Assembly (NCBI RefSeq): GCF_034190915.1
Contig: NW_026947506.1
Coordinates: 33,087,748-33,151,747 of the forward strand
DNA from: Cavia porcellus
Lineage: Eukaryota; Chordata; Mammalia; Rodentia; Caviidae
Direction of reading: 5' to 3'
DNA: 64,000 nt
The notes below the pieces were generated by a model. The model did no database searches. It was given only the letters and a program-made list of their open reading frames with translations, and was not told the origin of the DNA. A program made the position numbers and the translations under genes. The number at the start of each line of letters is the position of its first letter. Within the stretch, counting starts at the first letter, position 1. Positions 43,665 to 52,750 of the stretch are shown here, piece by piece.

Positions 43665-43752
43665 GTCACATAAAGGATAAACAAACTGTGTTCTCTCAGC
43701 ACAGTGGAATACTACTCATCCTTAAAAACATGAAGTTTTTCCAGAAAGATAC
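43665..43752 (+). mobile_element. LINE-1 sense fragment
   Basis: CAGTGGAATACTACTCATCC, TTAAAAACATGAAGTTTTTC is the L1 3' block around 'caatggaatactactcagccataaaa'. The same block also occurs in the next L1 (44590-44630), so this is a separate insertion or a duplicate. Confidence 0.65.
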
Positions 43753-43764
43753 CAAGAAGAGGAA

Positions 43765-44455
43765 TGAATAGCTGGGTAGAATGAAACTTCTAGTTTTATT
43801 ATTTTGAGGAATTGCCACACTGATTTCCATAGTAGTTGCACCAGTCCACACTCCTACCAACAGTGGAGAAGGGTTCCTTTTTCCCCACGGCCCCTCCAGC
43901 ATTTGTTATAAGTTGGTTTCCTGATAACAGCCATGCTTTCTAGAGCAAGATAGAATCTCAGTATCATTTAATTTGCATCTCTTGAATGACCAGTGATGCT
44001 GAACATTTTTTCATGTATTTATTTGCCATTTCTACTTCTTCATTTGAGAAGAGTCTGTTCAATTCAGTTGCCCATTTTTGGATTGGGTCTTTACATTTAG
44101 GGGGTCTGATTTTTGTGAGTTTTTTTATATATTATAAGATAGTAGCCATTTGTCTGAGGAGCAGCTGGCAAATACACTGTAGGTTGTCTCTCCACTCTGT
44201 TGGTGGTTTTTCTTGCTATGCAAAAGTTTTTAATCAGATGGGATCCCAACTATTCATTCTTTGTGATAGTTACTGTGCCACTGGGTTTTTTTTTTTAAAT
44301 AAAGTGTTTGCTTACACCAATGTCTTCAAGAGTTCTCCCTATTCTATCTTCCAGGAGATTTAGAGTTTCTGTTTTAATATTTAGATCTTTGATCTTTTTT
44401 GATTTTAGTTTAGTGCACGGTGAAAGATATTGGTCTATCCTCTCTAAAGAATTAA
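43765..44455 (-). mobile_element. LINE-1, inverted 5' segment of a twin-primed insertion
   Basis: Antisense L1 ORF2 sequence: GAGGAATTGCCACACTGATT, CACACTCCTACCAACAGTGG, CCCCTCCAGCATTTGTTATA, TTTAATTTGCATCTCTTGAA, GTAGGTTGTCTCTCCACTCT, CAAAAGTTTTTAATCAGATG, CTTACACCAATGTCTTCAAG. Its inner end is the part of L1 that directly precedes the sense segment at 44456. Confidence 0.85.
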
Positions 44456-45035
44456 AAGCATCATGCCACAGTGATATATGCACACTCATCTTTGTAGTGG
44501 CACAGTTTGTAATAACTAAATCTTGGAAACAACCCAGATGCCCATTAACTGATGAGTGGATAAAGATGATGTGGGGTTATTTTTAACAATGGAGTACTAC
44601 TCTGCCACAAAAAAGGATAAACTTGAGACATTTTGAGGAAAATGTATGTAGCATGAGACCGTACTGTCAAGTGAAATAAATTGGATGCACATGTGTCAGT
44701 ATGGCATTGTTTCTTTGGTGTGCGCAACTGAAAGTGTAAATTAGACTAACATGTATAATAGATATTGTGAACTAGGAAGAAAATGTTCAAATGGAAAGAG
44801 GAACTAAGGATGGAAGGGGGAAACGAACAAAGGGAAAGGAAAAAAATTGAGAGAAGAAGGCAAAATGCAAACAAATCTTTTGTACATAAGGAGGGGAGAG
44901 GGGTTGATGGGAAGGTAGGGGAATGGGAAAAGGAAGGAATTGAGATATATCCTGTTCAGGTATAAATTCCCCGTGAAGAAGGTGCTCGTTATTTTACACC
45001 TACAATGTACCAATAAATGAATTCATTTTGGAAAA
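44456..45035 (+). mobile_element. LINE-1, sense 3' segment of the same insertion
   Basis: CACAGTGATATATGCACACT, GTAATAACTAAATCTTGGAA, CCCAGATGCCCATTAACTGA, GGAGTACTACTCTGCCACAA, then a purine-rich 3' UTR and CCAATAAATGAATTC before a short A-run. Sense follows antisense at about the same L1 position, the usual 5' inversion layout. Confidence 0.85.
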
Positions 45036-45378
45036 AAAGAATGGCACGGAGAAAAACTGAAGGGACGCAGCTGCAGTGTGGCTGAACCTCGAGGCCATGG
45101 TGGTGAGAGAGGAACCCAGACACGGTCCCCAGGGCAGTCAGAGCCACAGTCAGAAAGCAGAACATCGGGGGCCGGGGTCTGGGGAGGCGGCCCGGAGCTG
45201 TTCAATGCGGAGATGGACGGAGGTGGTGGCCACAGAGCTAAGCGAATGTGCTTGCACGATTAGCTTTATGTCCTGCACGCTTTGCCACAGCTTTTTTCTC
45301 TCACCATGTCAAGATCACTCATGCGCGGACTCAAGACTCTGCGCCTGGTGAAGGCTCCTCTGACTCCTGCACTAATAA
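45036..45378. other. unassigned GC-rising sequence
   Basis: No repeat or gene named. CpGs become frequent from about 45060. Confidence 0.4.
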
Positions 45379-45432
45379 CGCCCAGGCGGGTGCGCACCAC
45401 TGTGGGAGGCTGAGGCCAGCTTGACCTGGACC
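45379..45432 (+). mobile_element. B1 5' fragment
   Basis: CGCCCAGGCGGGTGCGCACC, ACTGTGGGAGGCTGAGGCCA. CpG-rich, so either young or protected from methylation. Confidence 0.55.
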
Positions 45433-46370
45433 ATCACGATGCTGGTGCAATGATGTTCCCCTCGCGGAGACCTTGTGAGAGGGGACAGCCGGGTTGGAGG
45501 CACGACACAGAGGTGGAGAATTGGAGAGAATTCCTGTTCTCGCATTAAGGAACCCATTACGCATGGGTCCATTACGCATGGGTAGACACTAAACAAACGT
45601 TGAGAGAGAGACCTTACCCCCTCACCCACCAGAAAGTAGGTGGGTAACCTTATACTTCCAAGAGAAGTCATAAATGTCAGGGGGAATTTTTTCCAACTAC
45701 AAATCAAAGGTAAGGAGAGCAGGTTGGGCACACAGAGGTCAGTGCGGTCTAGGACAAGTTTCTGCTGAGACTCTGCGGGGTGGGGTGGGCTGGGGTGGGG
45801 GTGGGGATGACAGGAAGCCCACAGTTCAGCCACCATCCGTGCACACGTCCTTGTGCAGACACCCCGCTCAGCCTCAATCTGGTCCCTAAGACTCCCTGCA
45901 ACCGTGCTCAGAAGCCCCAAGGGACAGAAAGCCTTCCTTTCTGCCTCTTTCTGCACCTTGAGCTCAGCGAGCTCCTGGCGGCCCCACCAGACTTGGGGAG
46001 GCTCTGGAGCTGACTTCAGGTTTGAGGTCTCCACCCACGCACACTGCATGGGTCCACCCCCTGGCCCCCTCTCCACTAGCTTTGGGGGGTCGCCCCCTCC
46101 AGTCTGGGCCTGCGGGGCCCCACCTTCTCAGGAACCTGAGTCAGGCTGTGTGGTCTGCCAACTTCCGGCAAATCAGGTGACAGTCAAGGTCCTGCACCTG
46201 GCTCCAGGGGGGCAGATGCACCGGGGGGCACCTTCCCGGATGCTGCCTCCCGGGCCTCCATGCTCCCCCTCCTCTCCTGGGACTGGAGGCGAGACTCATG
46301 CAGAGCCCAAAAGTGAACGACTGGGGAGGGGAGGAGTAGAGAGAAGGGGACAGCGATAGGATGGAGCCCA
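45433..46370. other. GC-rich single-copy sequence with a G-quadruplex motif
   Basis: 45555-45583 holds a 15-bp tandem duplication of CATTACGCATGGGT. 45777-45806 has six G-runs of three to five on the plus strand. No exon named. Confidence 0.45.
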
Positions 46371-46910
46371 ACGCCGCCCTGCGCCCTGGCCTCCGGAGCC
46401 CCTATGCTCGCTGCTGCCACCCACCCTGCGTTCCCCGCCCATCTCCTCTCCCTCGACGCCCCCACCCCTCCTTCTACCTGGACAATCCAGCGGCCTCGGG
46501 TCGCCTCCTCCGCGCAGGCCGCCGGCTTCCTGCACCTGGGCTTAGGAGCCACTGGCTCAGGGGCTGTGGGGACCCAGCAGGTCGCTCGTGGCCGGCCACA
46601 GTCCAGAGGCCAGAGGAGACCAGGAGCCAACAGGAGAGAAAGTGTGTCATAGGCTGGGAGGGGCGAGGGAGGGAAATGCAAAACCCCGACAGGAAATGAG
46701 ACTAAAAAAAAATGCAAAAGGTTAGAAAAAGAGATAAGGAAGAGGGGGAGGGGAGGGTTCTGGTCCAAGGCTCTGGAGGGAGGGTGATGAGGAGGCGGGG
46801 CCGCCGCAGACCGGAGAGACCAGATGATCTAAGGGCCCAGGCCACCTGGGCCCAGCTGGGGAAGAAGAGGCTGGACTCTTCCACCGCGGCTCATGGAGAA
46901 CGCTCTGGGT
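46371..46910. promoter_or_regulatory. CpG-rich island-like patch
   Basis: I count 19 CpG in 46371-46600 and about 8 more at 46795-46900, against very few in the flanking kilobases. GC is near two thirds. It could be a promoter CpG island for an unseen transcript, or an orphan island. Long frames here (194 codons on minus, 46184-46768; 175 on plus, 46712-47239) are expected of GC-rich DNA and show no known domain. No TATA box or first exon could be named. Confidence 0.4.
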
Positions 46911-47340
46911 GCAGGTGTGTGTGTGGAGGACCGGTCTTCTGTGCTCCTCTGGGCGGTTCCTTAGGCAGGAACCCCAAGGTGTCATTGCAGTGTGGGGCGA
47001 GGGCCACCAAAGAGTGGGAGCATGGCTCCCTGAGCCTGGCTTCAGGCCCTCCCTTCCCAGCTCTCTTCTGTAGCCCTGGGCTTGCCCAGTGGGCAGCTCC
47101 CTTCCAGGACCTCTCACACTCACCCTGGACACTTCACAGTGACAGAAGTCCCTGCTCCTGCCTCTCCAGATACCCCTTCACTGCTGGCTGGCACTCGGTT
47201 CTAGTGGGCAACTCTGATCCAAGAGATGGTGATTTCTGAATGTTTTCGTTTTAATAATGTACCCCAAAATGTTCCTGAGGCAGACCCGGAGTGCTCCGAT
47301 GTCTGCCAAGTTGTGTATGAGATGTTTCCAGGACTTGCCA
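46911..47340. other. unassigned GC-rich sequence
   Basis: No repeat or gene named. Confidence 0.4.
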
Positions 47341-47356
47341 GAATTGTGCCTGAAGG

Positions 47357-47412
47357 CTGGGGCTGTAGCTCAGGGGCAGGAGCAAGGCCTCGGGCTTAAT
47401 CCTGGCACCGCT
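47357..47412 (+). mobile_element. ID SINE, degraded
   Basis: AAGGCTGGGGCTGTAGCTCA, GGGCTTAATCCTGGCACCGC. Confidence 0.65.
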
Positions 47413-47995
47413 AAATGAATGACTGAATCAATGAATGACTCAGTTAAGATAATCTGCATGCAGGGGACAGACACATCAGAGAGTCTTGAGTTCCATTGCT
47501 CTTCCTGCTACTTACCACGGCCACCGTTTGTTTCCCAGCTTCAAAACTTCTCATTCTCCTCTGTCTCAGTTCCCGCTGTCTTCTCTCCCTCTTTCTGTGC
47601 TGACAAGGGTTTCGGCATTCACTGACAGGTGTGTAGGAAGATCCTAAATAGAGCTGGGGCCGTGGCTGGGCCCGGGAAGAGGGGGAAGCTGGGGCCCTGG
47701 GGCTGGGATCTTTATGGGGCAGGGCTGGGGAAGAGGCCAGGTTGTTTTCTGCAAAGCATGCTCAGAAGTGTCGTCAGGAGCCATAGAGACAGAAAGATCC
47801 TAAAATAAATACCAGGCTCTCGGTATCGGAGACCTCAGCCCCCAACGGTACACCCCACCATCCGCTGCGGGTCAGGGCTCTAGGTAAATTGCTTTTGGTG
47901 AAACCCTAAATCTTCCCAGTAGAGCTCCAGCTTCCCTCTCACCAGGACTAAAACGAGGCAGTCCCTCACACAGCAAGAACTGTTTTTGAGAGAGG
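47413..47995. other. unassigned sequence with G-rich tract
   Basis: 47655-47735 has many GGGG runs. 47750-47880 is unique with CpGs (GTGTCGTCAGG, GGTATCGGAG, AACGGTACACC). Confidence 0.4.
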
Positions 47996-47999
47996 CGAA

Positions 48000-48240
48000 C
48001 GGTCAAGGGTGTAAATTCTGCATATAGCTTGATGAATTTTTGCAAAGTGAACATGAATATGTAACCCACACCCACACTATGTTCCATCAAAACATGAAAC
48101 TTCTTGTGTCCCCAGGAATCCCCCTTGTGTCCCCTTCCAGTCACTCCCCTCCCAGGGTGACAGCATTTTGATCTCCAACAGGCATAGATAAATTTACTTG
48201 TTTATAAACATTTGTATGTATAGAGATTGAATGCAGTGCC
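48000..48240 (-). mobile_element. LINE-1 (L1M) 3' UTR, antisense
   Basis: TAGCTTGATGAATTTTTGCA, ACACCCACACTATGTTCCAT, AACTTCTTGTGTCCCCAGG, then GCATTTTGATCTCC. A short antisense ID piece follows at 48236-48278 (GAATGCAGTGCCTTTGCAAT). Confidence 0.65.
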
Positions 48241-48282
48241 TTTGCAATGAACTACAACCTCAGCCCTTTTAAAAATATTTTG

Positions 48283-48428
48283 AGCCAGATGTAGTGGCAC
48301 ACGTCTGTAATCTCCGCACTCAGGAGACTGAGGCAGGTGGATGGCTGGGAGTTCAAGGCCAGCCTGGGCTGTATGAATTCAAGACCAATCCAAACTGCAT
48401 AGAGAGACCCTGACTCAAAAAACCAAAA
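48283..48428 (+). mobile_element. B1 SINE with internal duplication
   Basis: GAGCCAGATGTAGTGGCACA, GAGTTCAAGGCCAGCCTGGG, then AATTCAAGACCAATCCAAAC (second copy of the block) and GAGAGACCCTGACTCAAAA. Confidence 0.88.
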
Positions 48429-48429
48429 A

Positions 48430-48548
48430 TTTATTTTGAGACAGGATCTCACTAAATTGCTTAATTGCATAGAGTGGGTTTGGATTTGTAATCTTCCTGC
48501 CTCAGCCTCACACAGTGCTGGGATTACAGGTGTATGCCACCACACCCC
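48430..48548 (-). mobile_element. B1 SINE, antisense
   Basis: TTTGAGACAGGATCTCACTA, CTTCCTGCCTCAGCCTCACA, GTGCTGGGATTACAGGTGTA. It faces the previous B1 tail to tail, so the pair could form a hairpin. Confidence 0.88.
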
Positions 48549-48659
48549 AAGGCATGTGTAACTTCCCTTGGGAATCTACCCTCTTTCCTCAGTGTCATAG
48601 TTCCAAGATTTATCAATAGGATCTCGTGCAGAAATAGTTCATTAAGACATACCTCCCCC

Positions 48660-48872
48660 ATTTCCCCAACAAATCTTATTAAAACTTTTAAACTGCTAGA
48701 AAATTTAAAAGTATAATCAATATCCATATACCCCACTAGTTGAGTCTACAATTAACATTTTGTTATCTGTTCACCCATAAATCTTTACTTTTGACTCATT
48801 TTATAATAAGTTTCAGACATCAGTATCTATTGCCCTAAATGCTTCATCATGTGTATCATTAACTAGGGAGTT
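48660..48872 (-). mobile_element. LINE-1 (L1M) 3' UTR, antisense
   Basis: ATATCCATATACCCCACTAG, CAATTAACATTTTGTTATCT, TAAGTTTCAGACATCAGTAT, TGCTTCATCATGTGTATCAT. Confidence 0.65.
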
Positions 48873-48884
48873 TTCTTTCGTTCT

Positions 48885-48968
48885 TTTTTTCTTTTTGGAA
48901 CCAAGGGTTGAACTCACAACTTCGCTTGCCAGGAAGGCTCTTACACTATTGAGCTAAACCCCAGCTGG
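48885..48968 (-). mobile_element. ID SINE, antisense
   Basis: GGAACCAAGGGTTGAACTCA, CAACTTCGCTTGCCAGGAAG, TATTGAGCTAAACCCCAGCT; T-rich tail before it. Confidence 0.85.
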
Positions 48969-48984
48969 GAGTTTTCTAAATTTT

Positions 48985-49165
48985 GTCCCCTTTTTAGAAC
49001 TGGGGATTGAATCCAGGGCCTTTAAACTAAGCTATATCCCCAGACCTTTTAAATTTTTTTATTTTGACACAGGATCTTGCTAAATTGCTCAGCCTGGGCT
49101 TGAACTTGAAATCCACCCTGCTCAGCCTCTCTGAGTACTGAGATTATAGTGAGCACCACTATAAA
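48985..49165 (-). mobile_element. B1-ID SINE, antisense
   Basis: AACTGGGGATTGAATCCAGG, AAGCTATATCCCCAGACC (ID); ACACAGGATCTTGCTAAATT, CAGCCTCTCTGAGTACTGAG (B1). Confidence 0.85.
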
Positions 49166-49199
49166 ATTAGTTTGGATAAGTGTGTATACCATGTCACCC

Positions 49200-49338
49200 A
49201 AACACCTGTGAAGATAGAACAATATGACAGGCACTAATTGCACTCGACAACTGAGCACTTGATAGGTGATTGGTACGAATAGAAGTGAATTTATAATTCT
49301 ATTTAATTTTACTTCATCTAAATCTAGAAAAGCTGATA
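49200..49338 (+). mobile_element. hAT-like element, left part
   Basis: GAGCACTTGATAGGTGATTG, TTATTTAATTTTAC-type sequence (TCTATTTAATTTTACTTCAT) matches a known mammalian hAT-Charlie nonautonomous element. It seems to resume at 50045, so the element at 49339-49926 interrupts it. Confidence 0.55.
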
Positions 49339-49926
49339 CAGTGATGTCTCGGTTGTTGAACTCAATTCATTCCAAATTTGTGTTTGAACATTGAAAAGTT
49401 CAGGAACCATCCTATTTTTGCCATAATTAATAAGAAATAATGGAAAACCAAATAATTGGCTTGGAGGCCCAAACAGTACCCTTATAAATTCACTTATCTC
49501 CAGGACTTTAATGAATTCCACAATGATTTCTTTCTTTCAGTGGTTTTTAGTTTTCTTCTTCGCCTTACTCTGCTGGTATCACTAACTTTTTTTCAAAGCC
49601 ACAGTTAAATATTTTACACAAATAAAGCTCGCACACACATGAACACATCATGATGAGCGTCTGAATGCATTAACCCAAGTGCTGCATGCTGGGTGGGCGA
49701 GAGGATGCCTAGACTGAAGCACGGCTCTTTTGTGTCCACGGTGAGACCAGACCTGGGGCTCACTCTCGGCCCTACTGGCTTTTTCAAGTCGCATTTTCCA
49801 CTCCACTCTTGGGCTAAGTGACAAACGTCAAGCAGACTTTTTTCAGACTTTGCTGTCCGAGTACTAGAAAGTTCAAGCTTGGAGCCGTTCGAGCTTGGAG
49901 CCATTCGACAACCGAGATACTTACTG
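49339..49926. mobile_element. DNA transposon with terminal inverted repeats, nested
   Basis: Left end CAGTGATGTCTCGGTTGT and, read inward from the right, CAGTAAGTATCTCGGTTGT; both continue (T/C)GAA. A TA precedes the left end; the right flank reads CA, so the expected TA duplication is worn. About 588 bp, with no transposase frame I can recognise, so probably a nonautonomous Tc1/mariner-pogo type. Confidence 0.75.
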
Positions 49927-50044
49927 CACTTAATTCTGCTATAAGAAAACTTTCAAATGCATCTGAAGCAGTTGGAGGTTGTCTGTCAATTTATAAATTG
50001 TGTGGAGTGTGTAAACACAGCCAAATGTTTCTGAGACAAATTTC

Positions 50045-50272
50045 AGGTCTGCTTTGATGTGCTGTCAGGGTAAAAGACACGGCAGTTTGAAGACTTCTTA
50101 GATGTAAACATCTCATCAGTAATTTTTATATTGATCACATGTTGAAGTAATGCTTTAGGTAAGCTAGGTTAAATAAAATAACTTATTAAAATGAATTTCA
50201 CCTGTTTCTCTTTTAGTGTTGCCACTAGGAAATTTTAAATTACAGGTTTTATTTCTGTTTTATTAGTGCATG
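50045..50272 (+). mobile_element. hAT-like element, right part
   Basis: TGATGTGCTGTCAGGGTAAA, CATCAGTAATTTTTATATTG, ATCACATGTTGAAGTAATGC, GGTTAAATAAAATAACTTAT, TTCACCTGTTTCTCTTTTAG, CCACTAGGAAATTTTAAATT follow the mammalian hAT element in order. About 120 bp (49927-50044) between the nested element and this part are not clearly assigned. Confidence 0.65.
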
Positions 50273-50289
50273 TTTGTGATGAATACATT

Positions 50290-50650
50290 TGTCTCAGGGG
50301 GGTGAGTGTGCACACATGGCACCTTAATTTTTTTTATTTCCCCTTCCTCTCCCTCCCTCCCATCTTCCCACATCCCCAGATGTTCTTCCCAGCTCTATGA
50401 AGTCTACTTTCCTGTTTCCTGTCATCTGTCTTTTATCTTGCTCTTTAAATCATTTATACTTTGGGATTCTCATGTAAGAGAAGCCATGAGATTAACTCCG
50501 TGTCTGGTTCATTTCACTTAACATTATCGTCTCCAGGTAAATCTTTTCCTAAAAATGACCCAGATTTACCCTTCCTTGTGACTGAGAAGTGCTCACTTGT
50601 GTATAAATACTGCATTTTCTTTGACATAAAACATGGCCATCAACCTATCA
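50290..50650 (-). mobile_element. LINE-1 3' UTR and ORF2 end, antisense
   Basis: Pyrimidine-rich 3' UTR (TCCCCTTCCTCTCCCTCCCT), GATTCTCATGTAAGAGAAGC, GGTTCATTTCACTTAACATT, GACTGAGAAGTGCTCACTTG, GACATAAAACATGGCCATCA. Confidence 0.7.
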
Positions 50651-50835
50651 AGTTTTCTCACTTCTGTAATCCCAGCGCTTGGGAGGCTGAGGCAGGATTG
50701 CTGTAAGTTCGAGGTCAGCCTGGGCTATATAGTGAGTTCAACATTAACCTCAAATATGTAGCACGACTCTGTCTCAAAAAAAAAAAAGGTTAGCCCACAT
50801 GGCGACACAGTCTGTAACCCAAGTTTTCTCACTTC
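50649..50835 (+). mobile_element. B1 SINE, apparently circularly permuted, with target-site duplication
   Basis: Identical 16-bp flanks CAAGTTTTCTCACTTC (50649-50664; 50820-50835). Between them: B1 from TGTAATCCCAGCGC through GAGGCTGAGGCAGG, CGAGGTCAGCCTGGGC, TCTGTCTC and a 12-base A run, then 33 bases GGTTAGCCCACATGGCGACA...CTGTAACCC that resemble the missing B1 5' end (GGCTGGGCGTGGTGGCGCAC-type) and stop at the point where the body starts. The order is body, tail, head. The head match is diverged, so this reading is tentative. Confidence 0.6.
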
Positions 50836-50839
50836 CTCC

Positions 50840-52190
50840 AAGATTTGCCCTTTTTATAACCGGATTTCTCTCTGACCCCAGGGAAGAGGCTTCTGCAGTC
50901 CTTGAAGGAGGACTTCTGATGCCAGACAGATAGTGAAGTAAACAATGTATTTACTCTTTTGAAAAGTGACAGTGAAGATCAGTAGGTTAGTAAAGGTGGA
51001 AGTGGGTGTAGGGGAGCAGAGGTGTGACGCATTTGGGGAGGGTGGACAGCAGCCCAGTGGGATCCTGCAGTAGGAAAGGTGACCACAAACCCACAAATGC
51101 TAGCCAATCCTCTTCCAGATCCTTCCCACCCACCAGGTTTGAACGCGCAGGGGTAAAAGACAGATCTACAGTTGCTGGACCAGGGCTGGCTCACTGTGTG
51201 GCTTCAGCTCCTGCCTCAGGTCAATGGATGACTCCAGACAAATACTTCTGAGGGGACCTCAGAGAGGCCAGTGCTCTTGGACCCCTCCTTGGCCTCTGGC
51301 TTGGCCTCTCACCTCAGGAGCAGCCCTCGGTTCTCGCTCCCTGAGCTTCAGAAAGCAGCGCTTTCCCGTCTCTCTCTGCGGCGACTCCCCAGCATATCTA
51401 ATCTGTTATGGATTGCTTCTTCTGTAAAATATAATAAAAATTAATTACTAGAAAATGGAATTTTAAAAAGACACTCAAGATACAAGCTGGCCGATCATGC
51501 TCGGTTATCGTGGCAATGTCAAAAGTGCTATAAAAGTTGCAAAATGCTTAGTCTCCGATTCTGTCCTTATCTTGTCTCAGCCTGCTGCACAGAAAGACAC
51601 AGGCCCACGGGCTAGACTGTGCTGTGTGCCTGGCTGTCCCCAGGCACCTCCTTAAGTGGTTGAAAAGGCGAGGCGACCCTCACAGCAGCCCACTGAGAAC
51701 TTCAAAAACAGGACCTGAATCAGCAAGGCGAAAGAGCTGGGCTCAGGGCAACATTAAGGGCTATGGTCTCCCCGAGATGGGAAGGGAACAGGTAGCATAA
51801 TGAGCCAAAGTGGCCCCCAGTGAATGTCCCCAGATTCAAGCAACCCACATGGCCACACCGTTAACAGGCTGCCTTGACAAAGGGCCAATTCGTGGAAATT
51901 GAAAATGCAATTTCCAGATTAATAAAATCAACTTGAAGATCTGACAGAAGGTTTAGAAGGTATCAGTCAAGTATATCCTCCGAGGCTGGAAAGTGAAACC
52001 ACATAAAAACCAAAAGAAAATGAAAAGTTTCAGGGAAAAGTTGAGACATAAATAACCAGTTCAGAAAGACTGATGTCCACTCAGAGTTCCAGCAGGAGGA
52101 GAGGAAATAGAGGAGGAATTAATCATGAAATAATAATAATATTTGTTGAAACTGATTCTCCACTGCAAGAGGATCCAGGAAGAATCTCGC
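50840..52190. other. unassigned, largely single-copy sequence
   Basis: No exon or repeat named. 51410-51560 (TTAATTACTAGAAAATGG; CGATCATGCTCGGTTATCG, an imperfect inverted repeat) and 51870-52060 (AATTGAAAATGCAATTTCC) look unlike the local repeats and could be old conserved noncoding DNA or unnamed old elements. Confidence 0.35.
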
Positions 52191-52191
52191 C

Positions 52192-52318
52192 CGGCTGGGT
52201 GGGGTGGTGCACATGTGTAGTTTTAGCTTCTTAGAAGGCTGATGTGGAGGATCACTTGAGCCCTGGAATTTGAGAGCAGTTTGGGTAACGCAGCAAGATC
52301 TTATCTTTACAAAAAGGC
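52192..52318 (+). mobile_element. 7SL-derived monomer, FLAM/pB1-like
   Basis: GGCTGGGTGGGGTGGTGCAC, GGAGGATCACTTGAGCCCTG, GAATTTGAGAGCAGTTTGGG, CAGCAAGATCTTATCTTTAC. It keeps the 'atcacttgagccc' stretch that is changed in the local B1 copies, so it looks older. Confidence 0.65.
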
Positions 52319-52409
52319 TGTATAAGATGAATAATAAAATTCTGTATCTAGATATCCTTATGCAGTTTTGGGAAAGAAAAAGTGATGAATAATGAGAAGA
52401 TCCTAAAAT

Positions 52410-52428
52410 CAATCTTTCTTTCTTTCTC

Positions 52429-52480
<52 letters not shown>

Positions 52481-52750
52481 TTCTTTCTTCCTTCCTTCCT
52501 TCCTTCCTTCCTTCTTTCCTTCCTTTCTTCCTTTCTTTATTTCTTTTTTTTTTTTTTTTCTTGTGGCAATGGTACTGGGGACTGGACCCAGGGTCTTTGC
52601 TCTGAACTATAACCCTGACCCTTTTTATTTTTTATTTTAAGACAGGGCTTTTCTAAGTTGCTAAGTTGCGTAGGCCAGGCATGGGCTTGCAAACCTCCTG
52701 CCTCGACCTCCCTAATTCCTGTGATTATCATCACGCAACACTGTCCAGTT
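52410..52750 (-). mobile_element. B1-ID SINE, antisense, with (TTTC)n/(TTCC)n tail
   Basis: Tail 52410-52560 is TTTC, then TTCC, then poly-T. Antisense ID: GGTACTGGGGACTGGACCCA; antisense B1: GACAGGGCTTTTCTAAGTTG, CTCCTGCCTCGACCTCCCTA. Confidence 0.87.

Noticed and set aside
45372..46076. 234-codon minus-strand frame
   Set aside because: GC-rich DNA lowers stop-codon frequency. The frame is Pro/Ser/Arg-rich without a known motif, and the opposite strand is also open.
46184..46768. 194-codon minus-strand frame in the CpG patch
   Set aside because: Same reason: open on both strands in GC-rich sequence and no domain.
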